A DNA stretch of 64,000 nt from assembly GCA_966211455.1 (NCBI GenBank), contig CBIHNI010000001.1, positions 364,228-428,227 on the forward strand, in the 5' to 3' direction. Source of the DNA: 21-14-0-10-47-8 sp966211455. GTDB taxonomy: Bacteria > Bdellovibrionota > Bdellovibrionia > Bdellovibrionales > Bdellovibrionaceae. Positions within the stretch are counted from its first letter, which is position 1; each line of letters starts with the position of its first letter. Made by a program: the position numbers and the translations under genes. Of this stretch, positions 25,825-35,124 are shown piece after piece. A model generated the notes under the pieces. It was not told the DNA's origin and ran no database searches. It was given only the letters and a program-made list of their open reading frames with translations.

Positions 25825-28524
25825 ATGGTTGAAGCAGTCCTGCGTAAAATATTTGGTACGAAGCACGAACGTGAAATGAAATCGATCCAGCCAGTGATCA
25901 ACAAGATCAACTCGTTGGAACCTCAGATGCAATCTTTATCGGATGAGCAGCTGAAAGCAAAGACACCCGAATTTCAACAGCGTTTGAAAAATGGCGAAAC
26001 AGTTCACGACATTTTGCCGGAAGCTTTTGCGGTTTGCCGTGAAGCTTCGAAGCGTGTCCTGGGTATGCGCCATTATGACGTGCAGCTGATCGGTGGATTT
26101 ATCCTGAATCGCGGTAGCATCGCCGAAATGAGAACCGGTGAAGGTAAAACCCTGGTTGCGACCTTGCCTGTGTATCTGAATGCACTGACAGGTCGTGGCG
26201 TTCACGTTGTATCTGTCAATGATTACCTGATTCGTCGTGACGCCGAATGGATGGGTCGCCTTTATACATGGCTCGGTCTTTCGGTCGGTATCATCGTGCA
26301 TGATCTTTCGGATCAGCAGCGTCGTCAGGCTTATGCTGCCGACATCACTTATGCGACCAACAATGAATTGGGTTTCGATTATCTTCGCGACAATATGAAG
26401 TTCGATCTGGCGGATATGGTTCAGCGCGAACATCATTTTGCCATCGTCGACGAGTGCGACTCGATTTTAATCGACGAAGCTCGTACGCCGCTGATCATTT
26501 CGGGTCCGGCTGAAGCTTCGACCGATAAGTACTACACCGTGAACAAGGTCATCCCGCATTTGAAGCGCGATGTGCACTTTACGATGGAAGAAAAAACCAA
26601 AACGGCTTCTTTGACTGAAGAGGGGAACTCGAAGGTCGAAGAGCTTTTGGGTATCGAAAATCTTTACGATCCTCAGCACATTGAACTTCTGCACCACATT
26701 TACCAAGGCTTGAAGGCCCATTACCTGTATCGTCTGGATGTCGAGTACATGATCCAAAATGGCGAAGTCGTGATCGTCGACGAATTCACGGGTCGTTTGA
26801 TGCCGGGTCGTCGCTGGAGCGACGGTCTTCACCAAGCCATCGAGGCCAAAGAAGGCGTCGAAGTGAAGAATGAAAACCAAACTTTGGCGACCATCACTTT
26901 CCAGAACTTCTTCAAGATGTACGCGAAGCTTGCGGGTATGACCGGTACGGCGGATACCGAAGCGGTCGAATTTAAAAAGATCTACAATCTGGATGTTTCC
27001 GTCATTCCGACCAATAAACCGATCCGTCGTCGCGACGAAGAAGATCTGGTTTACAAATCAGAAAAAGGAAAATTCAAGGCGATCATCGAAGATGTGAAAG
27101 TTCGTCACGAAAAAGGTCAGCCGGTTTTGATCGGTACAGCCAGCATTGAAAAATCAGAACTGCTTTCGGCGGCTTTGAAGCGTGAAGGCGTTCGCCACGA
27201 TGTTTTGAACGCCAAAGCCCACGAGCGCGAAGCGGAAATCGTGGCGCAAGCGGGACGTAAAGGTGCGATCACGATCGCCACCAATATGGCCGGTCGTGGA
27301 ACCGACATCGTACTGGGCGGAAATGCCGAGAACATGGCCAAACGAACCACGGGTACCGATGCAGGTCCCGAGTTCGAAGAGGCCTACAAGAAATTCAAGA
27401 TCCAAACCGACGCCGAGAAGCCGCAGGTTCTGGAAGCCGGTGGTTTGTACATCATCGGGACTGAACGTCACGAATCTCGTCGTATCGACAATCAGCTTCG
27501 CGGTCGTTCGGGTCGTCAAGGCGATCCGGGCGAATCCAGATTCTATCTGTCTTTGGAAGACAATCTGATGCGCATCTTCAACGGCGAGATGATCCAAAGA
27601 ATCATGGACCGCATGAACGTCCCAGATGACGAGCCGATCGTGGCACGTATGGTGTCCCGTTCGATCGAAGGGGCTCAGCGCAAGGTCGAAGGACACAACT
27701 TTGATATTCGTAAGCATTTGCTCGACTATGACAACGTCATGAATCAACAGCGCACGATCATCTATGGGATGCGCAAACAGATCATGAACGGTGAAAACGT
27801 CGATCGCACCACGCTGGATTTCATGGGTGATGTGACTTCAAACATCTTGGATGCTCACGTCCCTGAAAATGGTCGTAAAGAAGAGTGGAATCTGGAAGCT
27901 TTGAATACGGCGCTGACCCAGCAGTTTGGTATTCGTATCGATTTCCAAAGCTTCCCGCACCTGGATGGTGAGGTGATCACCAGCGCCGTCAGCAAAGCGG
28001 TGAAAGACGTTTACGATCGTCAGAAACAAAACTTGGGTCAATTCTTTGCGCAAATCCAGAAAATGGTTTTGCTTCAAAGTATCGATCAACGCTGGAAAGA
28101 GCACTTGGCTCGTATCGATCGTTTGAAAGAGGGCATCAGTCTTCGCGGTTACTCGGGGAAAGATCCGGTGATCGAGTACAAAAAAGAAGCCTTCAATGCT
28201 TTCGATATGCTGAACCAACAGATCAAAGGCGACTGTGTCGAGCGTCTGTTGAAAGTTCAAATCGTGGCGCAAGAGCAAGCCGACGCGATGGAAGAAATGT
28301 TGCGAGCTCCGGATATGAATGAGCTCGAATACCACGGTGCGGACGAGTCTGCGGCTGGTGGCGGTGTGAACATTGCTTCCCAACAGGCTTCGGCTCAGCA
28401 GCAGGCCCAACAGCCAGAAGAATCGCAACGTCAGCGCATGCGCATGACTGCTGGACCTCCACAGCCAAACGATCGCCCGATGAACCGGGCCGATCGCCGC
28501 AAGATGGAAAAAAGCCGTCGTTAA
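25825..28524 (+). CDS. secA: preprotein translocase ATPase SecA
   Basis: This 899-residue motor pushes secretory proteins through SecYEG. Visible marks are MRTGEGKTLVATLP (Walker A, about residue 100), DECDSILIDEARTPLIISG (DEAD-type Walker B), TIATNMAGRGTDI and DNQLRGRSGRQGDPG (helicase motifs V and VI). After the helical scaffold the tail is Gln/Ala-rich and ends in MNRADRRKMEKSRR. The usual zinc-binding Cys-x-Cys end, which binds SecB and lipids, is absent. Many bacteria lacking SecB show the same truncation. Two hairpins follow the stop codon. Confidence 0.98.
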   Translation: MVEAVLRKIFGTKHEREMKSIQPVINKINSLEPQMQSLSDEQLKAKTPEFQQRLKNGETVHDILPEAFAVCREASKRVLGMRHYDVQLIGGFILNRGSIAEMRTGEGKTLVATLPVYLNALTGRGVHVVSVNDYLIRRDAEWMGRLYTWLGLSVGIIVHDLSDQQRRQAYAADITYATNNELGFDYLRDNMKFDLADMVQREHHFAIVDECDSILIDEARTPLIISGPAEASTDKYYTVNKVIPHLKRDVHFTMEEKTKTASLTEEGNSKVEELLGIENLYDPQHIELLHHIYQGLKAHYLYRLDVEYMIQNGEVVIVDEFTGRLMPGRRWSDGLHQAIEAKEGVEVKNENQTLATITFQNFFKMYAKLAGMTGTADTEAVEFKKIYNLDVSVIPTNKPIRRRDEEDLVYKSEKGKFKAIIEDVKVRHEKGQPVLIGTASIEKSELLSAALKREGVRHDVLNAKAHEREAEIVAQAGRKGAITIATNMAGRGTDIVLGGNAENMAKRTTGTDAGPEFEEAYKKFKIQTDAEKPQVLEAGGLYIIGTERHESRRIDNQLRGRSGRQGDPGESRFYLSLEDNLMRIFNGEMIQRIMDRMNVPDDEPIVARMVSRSIEGAQRKVEGHNFDIRKHLLDYDNVMNQQRTIIYGMRKQIMNGENVDRTTLDFMGDVTSNILDAHVPENGRKEEWNLEALNTALTQQFGIRIDFQSFPHLDGEVITSAVSKAVKDVYDRQKQNLGQFFAQIQKMVLLQSIDQRWKEHLARIDRLKEGISLRGYSGKDPVIEYKKEAFNAFDMLNQQIKGDCVERLLKVQIVAQEQADAMEEMLRAPDMNELEYHGADESAAGGGVNIASQQASAQQQAQQPEESQRQRMRMTAGPPQPNDRPMNRADRRKMEKSRR

Positions 28525-28533
28525 TCTCTTGAT

Positions 28534-28589
28534 GGCGAATCCGATCTGGGTTCGCCTCGTAGCTTGGTGGTCCGGTCTAGGACCTCCAA
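28534..28589 (+). terminator. pair of hairpins after secA
   Basis: Hairpin 1 pairs GGCGAATCC (28534-28542) with GGGTTCGCC (28548-28556), nine pairs with one wobble. Hairpin 2 pairs TTGG-T-GGTCC (28564-28573) with GGACC-T-CCAA (28580-28589). Neither has a T tract. They probably protect or end the secA transcript. Confidence 0.45.
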
Positions 28590-28630
28590 CCAGACTTCTC
28601 CCATTTATCGAACAGCGCTATCCTTAAAGA

Positions 28631-29275
28631 ATGAGACTTCCGTTCGCCTTGGCTATTGCATGCCTATATTTCCTATCACCCCAGTTCAGCTGGTCGAATG
28701 AACACGAAGCACCGGCGGAACATGAAGCGCCGGCGAGCGAAGGTCACGGTGAAGGTGGCGAGAAAAAAGAAGAAGGCGGCGGTCACGGTGGGGGGTCGGA
28801 AAAAGTCAATCTCGCACCTTGGGTCGAGTACGAAAACAAAGTTCAAGAGCTGTACTCGAAAGTCAAATCCAAGGAAGCGACGGTCATGCAGCTTCTGGAG
28901 GAGAAAGACCATCTTCCCAACAATTCGGCTCAGCTTCAGCACACGGTGAAAGAAATCGTTCGCGAGCACAAAGAGCTTCTGCGCTTGATCGAAGATTACG
29001 ACAAAAACGTCAGCATCCTGAAATATCGTTTCCCTGAAAGAAACGCGAAACAGCTTCGCACCTACGAGCGTTTCGAAGTGAAATCGATCGACGATATGGA
29101 GCAATCCTTGGGGATCGATGGCAAGCTTTCCCGCAATATCAAACGCATGCGCAAGCAATACAAGCCGGACGAGCCGGTGCCGGTCGTCGAGCATCGCACG
29201 CCCGCTTCGGTGAAACAAAAACCGAAGGGCGAGCAATCCATCGAAGAAGCAAGCTCGATCATTCTGCAAAAATAA
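28631..29275 (+). CDS. secreted coiled-coil protein with Gly/His/Glu-rich N terminus
   Basis: The product has 214 residues. A signal peptide ends near residue 22 (FSWSN). The mature start is built of EHEAPAEHEAPASEGHGEGG-type sequence rich in His, Glu and Gly, which might bind metal. Residues about 60-135 are strongly helical with heptad-like Leu/Ile spacing (coiled coil). The C terminus is basic and Pro-rich. No family was recognised. It is convergent with the next lipoprotein gene, with five bases between the stops. Confidence 0.65.
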   Translation: MRLPFALAIACLYFLSPQFSWSNEHEAPAEHEAPASEGHGEGGEKKEEGGGHGGGSEKVNLAPWVEYENKVQELYSKVKSKEATVMQLLEEKDHLPNNSAQLQHTVKEIVREHKELLRLIEDYDKNVSILKYRFPERNAKQLRTYERFEVKSIDDMEQSLGIDGKLSRNIKRMRKQYKPDEPVPVVEHRTPASVKQKPKGEQSIEEASSIILQK

Positions 29276-29280
29276 TGGAA

Positions 29281-29712
29281 TTATTGAACGGGCGAGTACT
29301 GGGGCACGTACCGGATCGTATCTTGACCCTTCATGTGCAGTTCGTAATCTGAAAAGGCTTTGCGCGCCTCTTGTTTTTGGCTCGCCATCAAATCGGCCAC
29401 TTCTTTATTTGAAGCCTCATTGCGATTGTCCCGCTCGTCGGCCGACAGGGCTGGAACATAAGGACCACCCACATAACTTGCGCGGCCTTCGGCAAAATGA
29501 ACTTCCATTTCTTGTCGTTGATCTTCGTTGTAGAAAATGTAAGTCCAGCGATCCATCCCATGCCAGCGCTGGGTCCTTTGCGGCGAATCCATTAAAGCCA
29601 AGACGTCGTTCTTCTCCATGCCGACTTTGACCTTCTGAAATTGGGTGTTCATGCTGGAAGCACAACCCAACATCAAAAAGCATAGGAATAAGAGTAAAAA
29701 ACTGCGTTTCAT
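29281..29712 (-). CDS. BamE/SmpA-OmlA-domain lipoprotein
   Basis: This is a 143-residue lipoprotein (signal ending LMLGC, Cys17). Residues about 22-70 match the SmpA/OmlA fold: FQKVKVGMEKNDVLALMDSP, then RWTYIFYNE, the pattern seen in BamE. BamE is a small lipoprotein of the barrel assembly machine, but many other lipoproteins share the fold. The C-terminal half is charged, helical and unlike BamE. I therefore call the domain but not membership of the Bam complex. It stands alone. Confidence 0.65.
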   Translation of the reverse strand: MKRSFLLLFLCFLMLGCASSMNTQFQKVKVGMEKNDVLALMDSPQRTQRWHGMDRWTYIFYNEDQRQEMEVHFAEGRASYVGGPYVPALSADERDNRNEASNKEVADLMASQKQEARKAFSDYELHMKGQDTIRYVPQYSPVQ

Positions 29713-29962
29713 GGCCTGTTTCCATTTTCCATGGTCTCAACGCCCGACACAAGCGGCCCTTGAAAATACGTCTCAAAACGAGACAAAGTTTTAAATTTTC
29801 GCCGGGGAAATTCAGCACTTATCGGCGTTCCGATACCCACTGCGTTCAAACCTTTGCCGGCTTTTGAAGCAGGACATTATACACCAAAGATTCATGTTTA
29901 TTTCCGAAGCTATTTTGGTAGAACCCGGTCGACTTAATCATTCAGAGAAATTGGGGACCAAA

Positions 29963-30328
29963 ATGAACAAATGGATCGCTTTCTTCACTTTCGCAATGGC
30001 CGTACAGTTCGCATCTGCCTCTCAAGACTTCACTTGTACGCAGATGGGATCGAACAGCAAGAACGTCGCTGAAAAGCTGGCGCTTTCATTGAACAGCACA
30101 CGCGAAATTGAAGTCGCATTCGGCGAAGAGACTGATGGCATTTACCAAATCAATTCGGCCCCACAGCGCATCCTGACGCCATTCATTTCGGCCGAAAACT
30201 GGAACGTCGAATTCGTCGTCGAAGGCGAAATGTTCCTGGGCCGCCGCGGAACCGTTCGCAAAGTCGTGGACCTTGGGGGCGGAGAGCTTGCCGTGACTTC
30301 ATACTTCTGCCGCCCAGGCTGGAGATAA
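29963..30328 (+). CDS. small secreted protein, unknown function
   Basis: The product has 121 residues from this Met, which gives a clean signal peptide (MNKWIAFFTFAMAVQFASAS). Earlier in-frame codons were rejected because they would bury the signal. The mature protein has one Cys near each end (FTCTQ and SYFCRPGW), suggesting a disulfide-tied beta-rich domain. The family is not recognised. It is preceded by a GGGGA ribosome site and stands alone; the 344 bases downstream are non-coding. Confidence 0.6.
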   Translation: MNKWIAFFTFAMAVQFASASQDFTCTQMGSNSKNVAEKLALSLNSTREIEVAFGEETDGIYQINSAPQRILTPFISAENWNVEFVVEGEMFLGRRGTVRKVVDLGGGELAVTSYFCRPGWR

Positions 30329-30672
30329 GCGCTCGGCTTCCGCCCGCGTTGGAGATGTTTTTCTCGAGCCCTGCAGTCTTTTGCGTATCATATGGGCCGT
30401 CCATTCCATTGGTCAGGGGAAAATTTTGGTGAGCTTAATTGGGGTTTCTCTCGAAGGCCGGTAAACCGGCGAAACCGACGGTTTACCGGAATCGAAAAAA
30501 GAGACCCTCAAATCCAAAACAGATTGTCCCATGCATTTGCATTTTGTATTTATATTTTAGACAAGCTGGCCACGATGGCCGGGGGCGCCCAGCCAGCTTG
30601 CAGCGTTCGCATGGACGGATGCGCCAACATTTACAGTAAGGCACTGCTGTGACTAGCACTCCCAAATAGAGC
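30329..30672. other. non-coding interval with two strong inverted repeats
   Basis: This stretch between convergent genes has no credible gene. It contains a perfect 11-bp inverted repeat (CCGGTAAACCG at 30458-30468, CGGTTTACCGG at 30479-30489) inside a looser outer pairing of GGGTTTCTC with GAGACCC. A perfect 9-bp repeat follows (CAAGCTGGC at 30562-30570, GCCAGCTTG at 30592-30600). Neither has a T tract on either side, so simple intrinsic termination is unlikely. A structured RNA or a protein-binding element is possible. Confidence 0.5.
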
Positions 30673-32175
30673 TTACTGCAAGACCGAGCCAGAAATCTCA
30701 ACAAGCTTGCGTTTCAAGATTTTTCCGCTTTCGCCTTTTGGCAGTTCCGGAAGAAATTGGAAATATTTTGGCACTTTGAATTTCGCCAGGTTTTGCAGGC
30801 AGTATTCAGTGATGGCGGATTCGCTTAAGACGATCCCATTTTCGATGGCGATGAAGGCTTTGCCGACTTCGCCCCATTTGGTGTCGGGGACGCCGATCAC
30901 AGCGACTTCGCGGATGCCTGGCAGGCTGCGGATCACTTTTTCAAGTTCGGCCGGGTAGACGTTTTCGCCACCGCTTTTGAACATTTCCTTTTTTCGGCCA
31001 ACCACATAGTAATAACCTTCTTCATCTCGGCGGACCAGGTCGCCTGTGTGCAGCCACTCGTCCGTGATGGTATCGGCTGTGGCTTTTGGGTTGTTCCAAT
31101 AGCCTGTCATGCGCATCGGGCCCTTCAGCCACAATTCGCCGATTTGGTTGGCGCCCAGCTCTTCACCTTTTTCGCCGACGACTTTGGCTGAAACATAAAA
31201 ATTGGGAAAGCCGATCGAGCCGATTTTGCGAAGTGCATCTTGCTCGTTCAACGAGAAAACATTCGGTCCAAATTCCGTCAAGCCATAGCCCTGACGGACG
31301 GGGATGCCCTTTTCGTGCCACTTATGAATCAGTTCAATCGGCATGGGCTCGCCACCAACGATGGCATAGCGGATCGACGAGAGATCGATTTTCTCGAAAT
31401 TCGCCGATCGTGACATCATGTCCATGGTGGTTGGAACGCCAAAAAGCAAAGTCGCTTTTTCTTTTTCACTGAGAGATAAAATCTGCTCACCATCAAATTT
31501 CTTTAAGAAGACAACCTTGGCCCCACGGTGCAGGAAAGGTGTGGTCAGCACGTTCCATCCGCCCGTGTGGAAGAATGGCAAGAAGATCACCGTGCAGTCT
31601 GTTTGTGACAGATTCAATCGCAGGGTCGTGTTCACCGAATTCCAGAAAAGCATTTCATGTGAAATCAAGGCCCCTTTCGGAGCCCCGGTGGTGCCCGAAG
31701 TGTAGATGATCATCGCCGCTGTTTCAGGAGCGGAATCGAAATTCAGATAGGCATCTGACGAAAAGAAAGGGATCTCGCTCAGCAAAACTTTGTGACAAGG
31801 GTGCTGAAGGCTTGAAGCGATGGCCGCGTAATCTGATTGATGAACCACAAGCTTCGGGGTGCAATCCGAAACGATATGATCGACTTCTCGTTGAGTCAGT
31901 CGGAAATTGATCGGAACCAGGGTCGCACCCAAGCGCTGCAGGGCAAAGAATAAGAAAACGTATTCAAGCTCGTTGACGGATAAAACCGCAACGCGATCTC
32001 CGGCTTGGATTTGATACTTCGATTTCAGAAACGAAGCACCTGCTGCGGCCGCGGCAAAGAATTGCGCGTAAGTGTATTCACGTCCGGTATCACCGTCTTT
32101 GATCGCGACGGCGTTCGGAGAGAAAAGCTTCCACTGTTTGAGCCAATCCAGCTCGTAGGGCAGATGCGTGTGCAT
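30673..32175 (-). CDS. AMP-forming acyl-CoA synthetase/ligase
   Basis: This 500-residue member of the ANL superfamily activates a carboxylic acid to an acyl-adenylate and then a thioester. The P-loop reads IIYTSGTTGAPKG (about residue 150). Also present are VRQGYGLTEFG, the LHTGDLVRRDEEGYYYVVGRKKE hinge region, and the catalytic Lys near the C terminus in PKGESGKILKR. The size fits medium or long fatty acid and aryl ligases. It lies nine bases downstream of the KAS III-like gene on the same strand, so the two probably act in one pathway. The actual acid is unknown. Confidence 0.9.
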   Translation of the reverse strand: MHTHLPYELDWLKQWKLFSPNAVAIKDGDTGREYTYAQFFAAAAAGASFLKSKYQIQAGDRVAVLSVNELEYVFLFFALQRLGATLVPINFRLTQREVDHIVSDCTPKLVVHQSDYAAIASSLQHPCHKVLLSEIPFFSSDAYLNFDSAPETAAMIIYTSGTTGAPKGALISHEMLFWNSVNTTLRLNLSQTDCTVIFLPFFHTGGWNVLTTPFLHRGAKVVFLKKFDGEQILSLSEKEKATLLFGVPTTMDMMSRSANFEKIDLSSIRYAIVGGEPMPIELIHKWHEKGIPVRQGYGLTEFGPNVFSLNEQDALRKIGSIGFPNFYVSAKVVGEKGEELGANQIGELWLKGPMRMTGYWNNPKATADTITDEWLHTGDLVRRDEEGYYYVVGRKKEMFKSGGENVYPAELEKVIRSLPGIREVAVIGVPDTKWGEVGKAFIAIENGIVLSESAITEYCLQNLAKFKVPKYFQFLPELPKGESGKILKRKLVEISGSVLQ

Positions 32176-32184
32176 GCAGGGCCT

Positions 32185-33192
32185 TTATGTATCGTAAGAC
32201 CAAGTCATGGCAAGGGCTGCCATCGACAGACCGCCGCCAGAGCCCAAAAGCACAACCAAATCACCTTTTTTCAATTTCTTCGAACGGGCTGCATCCGCCA
32301 CGCACATGCCAACCGCCGCGGATCCCGTGTAACCGAAGCGATCCATAATGTTATGTGAAAGAGTCCGAGGCAGCTTCAGATTGTCCAAAGCTTCGTTGAT
32401 TGAATTGATATTAATCTGGGTCAGAAAAAACTGACGGACGTCTTCAGGACGCTTCTGAACGCGATCCAACAGCTTGTGTGTGAGGCGTGGCCAGTGCGTG
32501 CCGTTGGTTTCGATCGGAATCTTCTTTGCAAAGTTTAGAAGATGAGCCTTGCTTTCAACCACCTGATGAGTGATCGGCTGATAAGTTCCACCCGCGTAGA
32601 CACCCATATAGTCGTGATACTGGCCGTCGGTGTAGAGCTCCGAAGCCAAAATCCCGGTGTCATCCTTTGATGGTTGAACGACGACCGCGCTGGCCCCATC
32701 CGCAAAGAGTGTCGCAATTTTGAAGTCGTCGAAGTTCAAATATTTACTCATGCCGTAGGCGCCAACGACCAAGATGTTTTGGTATTTTTTATCGGCCGCG
32801 ATGTATTTCGAAGCCAGATCCAAGGCCGTCACAAATCCCGCGCAGGCCGAATTGACATCGAATGTTCCGGCGTTGACCGCTTTCAATTTATACTGAACCA
32901 CGGCCGCCGTCGAAGGAGACATATAGTCTGGAGTATCAGTCGCAACGACGATCAAATCGATATCGCGAGCGGTGATCCTGGCATTCTTCATCGCCTCTTC
33001 AGCAGCCGGTAGAATCAAGTCCGAAGTGGCTTGCTCGTCAGACATCCAACGGCGTTCGTGAATATTTCTTTGCTCGCGCAAAAACGTATCGATGTCTTTT
33101 TTATACATGTCGTTGAAATATTGATTCTTCACCACGCGTTCAGGGACGTACATTCCGGTGCCAGCGATGGTGGCGCGTCTGATTTCTTGCAT
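32185..33192 (-). CDS. atypical 3-oxoacyl-ACP synthase III-like (thiolase-fold) enzyme
   Basis: The product has 335 residues with the FabH/KAS III fold. The nucleophile Cys117 is intact in FDVNSACAGFV. FabH also needs a His in PHQAN and an Asn in RHGNTS. Here the aligned blocks read LTQIN (Thr258) and RFGYTG (Tyr288), so both are replaced. The C-terminal GSGGGLSM is normal. Loss of His and Asn argues against ordinary decarboxylating condensation and for another acyl-transfer or non-decarboxylating reaction (inference). It is the first gene of a two-gene minus-strand unit with the acyl-CoA ligase, and is divergent from the reductase-hydrolase-hydrolase unit. Confidence 0.8.
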   Translation of the reverse strand: MQEIRRATIAGTGMYVPERVVKNQYFNDMYKKDIDTFLREQRNIHERRWMSDEQATSDLILPAAEEAMKNARITARDIDLIVVATDTPDYMSPSTAAVVQYKLKAVNAGTFDVNSACAGFVTALDLASKYIAADKKYQNILVVGAYGMSKYLNFDDFKIATLFADGASAVVVQPSKDDTGILASELYTDGQYHDYMGVYAGGTYQPITHQVVESKAHLLNFAKKIPIETNGTHWPRLTHKLLDRVQKRPEDVRQFFLTQININSINEALDNLKLPRTLSHNIMDRFGYTGSAAVGMCVADAARSKKLKKGDLVVLLGSGGGLSMAALAMTWSYDT

Positions 33193-33365
33193 GCCTTAAC
33201 TCCTTGAAGGCCCTAGTCTTTGATCAAAATTCATCGCCGAGGCAAGTGAAAAAATCTAGAGTATTCGCTCTAACTGCTGCAGAATTCACAAGGAATTTTT
33301 TTGACTTGCGCATTTGCTCTATGGAATGAAGGGGCCCATACACATCCAGAACGAGGGGGCTTTTC

Positions 33366-34115
33366 GTGCAGAACGTATCTTACAACTTCCAAAATAAAAA
33401 CGTAGTTATCACTGGCGGCGCGCAAGGAATTGGATTGCAAATCGTTCAACAATTTCTTCAGAGCGGCGCAAAAGTTTCCATTTGGGATTACAGCGAACAA
33501 GCTTTGGAATCTGTGAAGAAGGAGCTTTCTTCTTTCTCTTCGCAACTTCACACGGCAAAAGTTGACGTGTCTTCAGCGGATTCGGTGGCGCAAGCGGCGG
33601 CAAGTCTTCCGTGGGCGGTTGACGTGCTGGTGAACAATGCCGGCATCACTCGTGATAAATCTTTTGCGAAAATGGGACATGCCGAGTGGGATGCGGTGAT
33701 CGCGACCAATCTGACGGGTCTTTTCAATGTGACAAAAGGTCTGTTCGAAAAGTTCAACGCCTCTTCAAACAACAAACGCATCATCAATATTTCAAGTGTT
33801 GTCGGTCTTTACGGAAACTTCGGTCAAACCAACTATGCAGCGGCGAAAGCTGGTGTGATCGGAATGACAAAAACTTTGGGTAAAGAGTTGGGTCGCAAAG
33901 GTTGGACCGTGAACGCGATTGCCCCGGGCTTTATCGCGACGGCGATGACCAAAGCGATGCCGAAAGAAGTGATCGACGGTATGGTTGCAAAAGTTCCGGT
34001 CGCACGCATGGGTGAGACTTCGGACATCGCCAATGCCACCATGTTCTTAGCCAGTGAACAAGCCAGCTACATCAACGCCACTGTGATCAGTGTCGACGGG
34101 GGGATCGTATTATGA
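33366..34115 (+). CDS. short-chain dehydrogenase/reductase, FabG/PhaB-like
   Basis: This 249-residue cytoplasmic reductase begins with GTG after a GAGGGGG ribosome site. The cofactor loop is TGGAQGIG; NNAGITRD, the catalytic Ser of NISS and the Tyr-x3-Lys of YAAAK are all present. The sequence is closest in style to 3-oxoacyl-ACP or acetoacetyl-CoA reductases, so the expected reaction is NADPH reduction of a 3-oxoacyl thioester. It overlaps the next hydrolase gene by four bases (ATGA). The divergent KAS III and ligase genes are 173 bases away. Confidence 0.92.
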   Translation: MQNVSYNFQNKNVVITGGAQGIGLQIVQQFLQSGAKVSIWDYSEQALESVKKELSSFSSQLHTAKVDVSSADSVAQAAASLPWAVDVLVNNAGITRDKSFAKMGHAEWDAVIATNLTGLFNVTKGLFEKFNASSNNKRIINISSVVGLYGNFGQTNYAAAKAGVIGMTKTLGKELGRKGWTVNAIAPGFIATAMTKAMPKEVIDGMVAKVPVARMGETSDIANATMFLASEQASYINATVISVDGGIVL

Positions 34116-35122
34116 TGAAGTTTATTTTCGCTCTTTTATTGGTTCCGTCTTTTTTATTGGCGGGAACAATCGGTACAACCAAAGATGAATCCGGCTTGAT
34201 GCAAAAATTCGTCAAGATCCGTGACGGCCGCGAGCTTTATGTCGATTGGGCTTACGCAAAGCCAGGCAAGCCAACTGTTGTTTTGCTCAATGGCCTGACT
34301 TACTCGACCGTGCAATGGAATCGTTTTACCAAGCAACTGGTTGATCAAGGTGTTGGCGTTGTTCGTTTCGACCCAATGGGCATGGGACAGACTTTGTTGC
34401 AGAATGTTCCGGTGCTGGCCGATATCAAAATCGAAGATCAGGCTCAGGATCTGCATGATCTGATCGTCGCGCTGAAGCTGCAGACGCCGGTGAATTTGGT
34501 CGGTCTCTCTTACGGTGGCGGACTTGAATTGGTTTATGCTTCTCTTCATCCCGAAAACGTGAACAAGATTATCGCCATGGCTCCTTACACCGAGCCTTTG
34601 CAATCTCAGAACGAGTGGATCAAATCGCAAATCTGGTACACGCGCCAAGTGCAACCTTGGAATCAAGCAACAGACGACGAGCTTTATGCTTATTACTTCC
34701 GTCAGATTGTTTATTCGACTTATCCAATGGTCGAACCCGTAGTTCTGGAAAATCCTTTTAAGCTCGAGGCGATCTTCCGCATGGGGTTGGGTATTCGTCA
34801 TTTCCGCGCGAACGATATCGCAAGCAAATTGCCAGCGCATTCGTTGCACTTGGTGATCGCGGGTCGCGATCAGTACATCCCGCGTGGGGTGCTTGAAGAT
34901 TTCTGGGCGCATGTTCCAGCTTCTGTTCAAGCTAGCAAATTGGTGATTGCCAATTCAGAACATAAAATTGTCGAGGACGTTCCAAAGTTTGCGGCGTCTT
35001 GGGTGATGGAAATTCTGAAAGATTCGCAGCCTGTTCGTGGCAACACTTTGTTTGAAGCCGATCCTTACACGGGTTTGGTGAAATTCCCAGGTGGAGAAAT
35101 CCAACTGACCAAGGAGTACTAG
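34112..35122 (+). CDS. secreted alpha/beta hydrolase
   Basis: The product has 336 residues. A short signal peptide (MMKFIFALLLVPSFLLAG) directs export. The alpha/beta hydrolase fold shows a nucleophile elbow VGLSYGGG (Ser), a late Asp in IAGRDQYIP and His in NSEHK, so the triad seems complete. It is likely an esterase or lipase-like enzyme acting outside the cytoplasm. Translation is coupled to the reductase gene upstream by an ATGA overlap. A second, cytoplasmic hydrolase gene follows two bases after the stop. The substrate is unknown. Confidence 0.85.
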   Translation: MMKFIFALLLVPSFLLAGTIGTTKDESGLMQKFVKIRDGRELYVDWAYAKPGKPTVVLLNGLTYSTVQWNRFTKQLVDQGVGVVRFDPMGMGQTLLQNVPVLADIKIEDQAQDLHDLIVALKLQTPVNLVGLSYGGGLELVYASLHPENVNKIIAMAPYTEPLQSQNEWIKSQIWYTRQVQPWNQATDDELYAYYFRQIVYSTYPMVEPVVLENPFKLEAIFRMGLGIRHFRANDIASKLPAHSLHLVIAGRDQYIPRGVLEDFWAHVPASVQASKLVIANSEHKIVEDVPKFAASWVMEILKDSQPVRGNTLFEADPYTGLVKFPGGEIQLTKEY

Positions 35123-35124
35123 TT

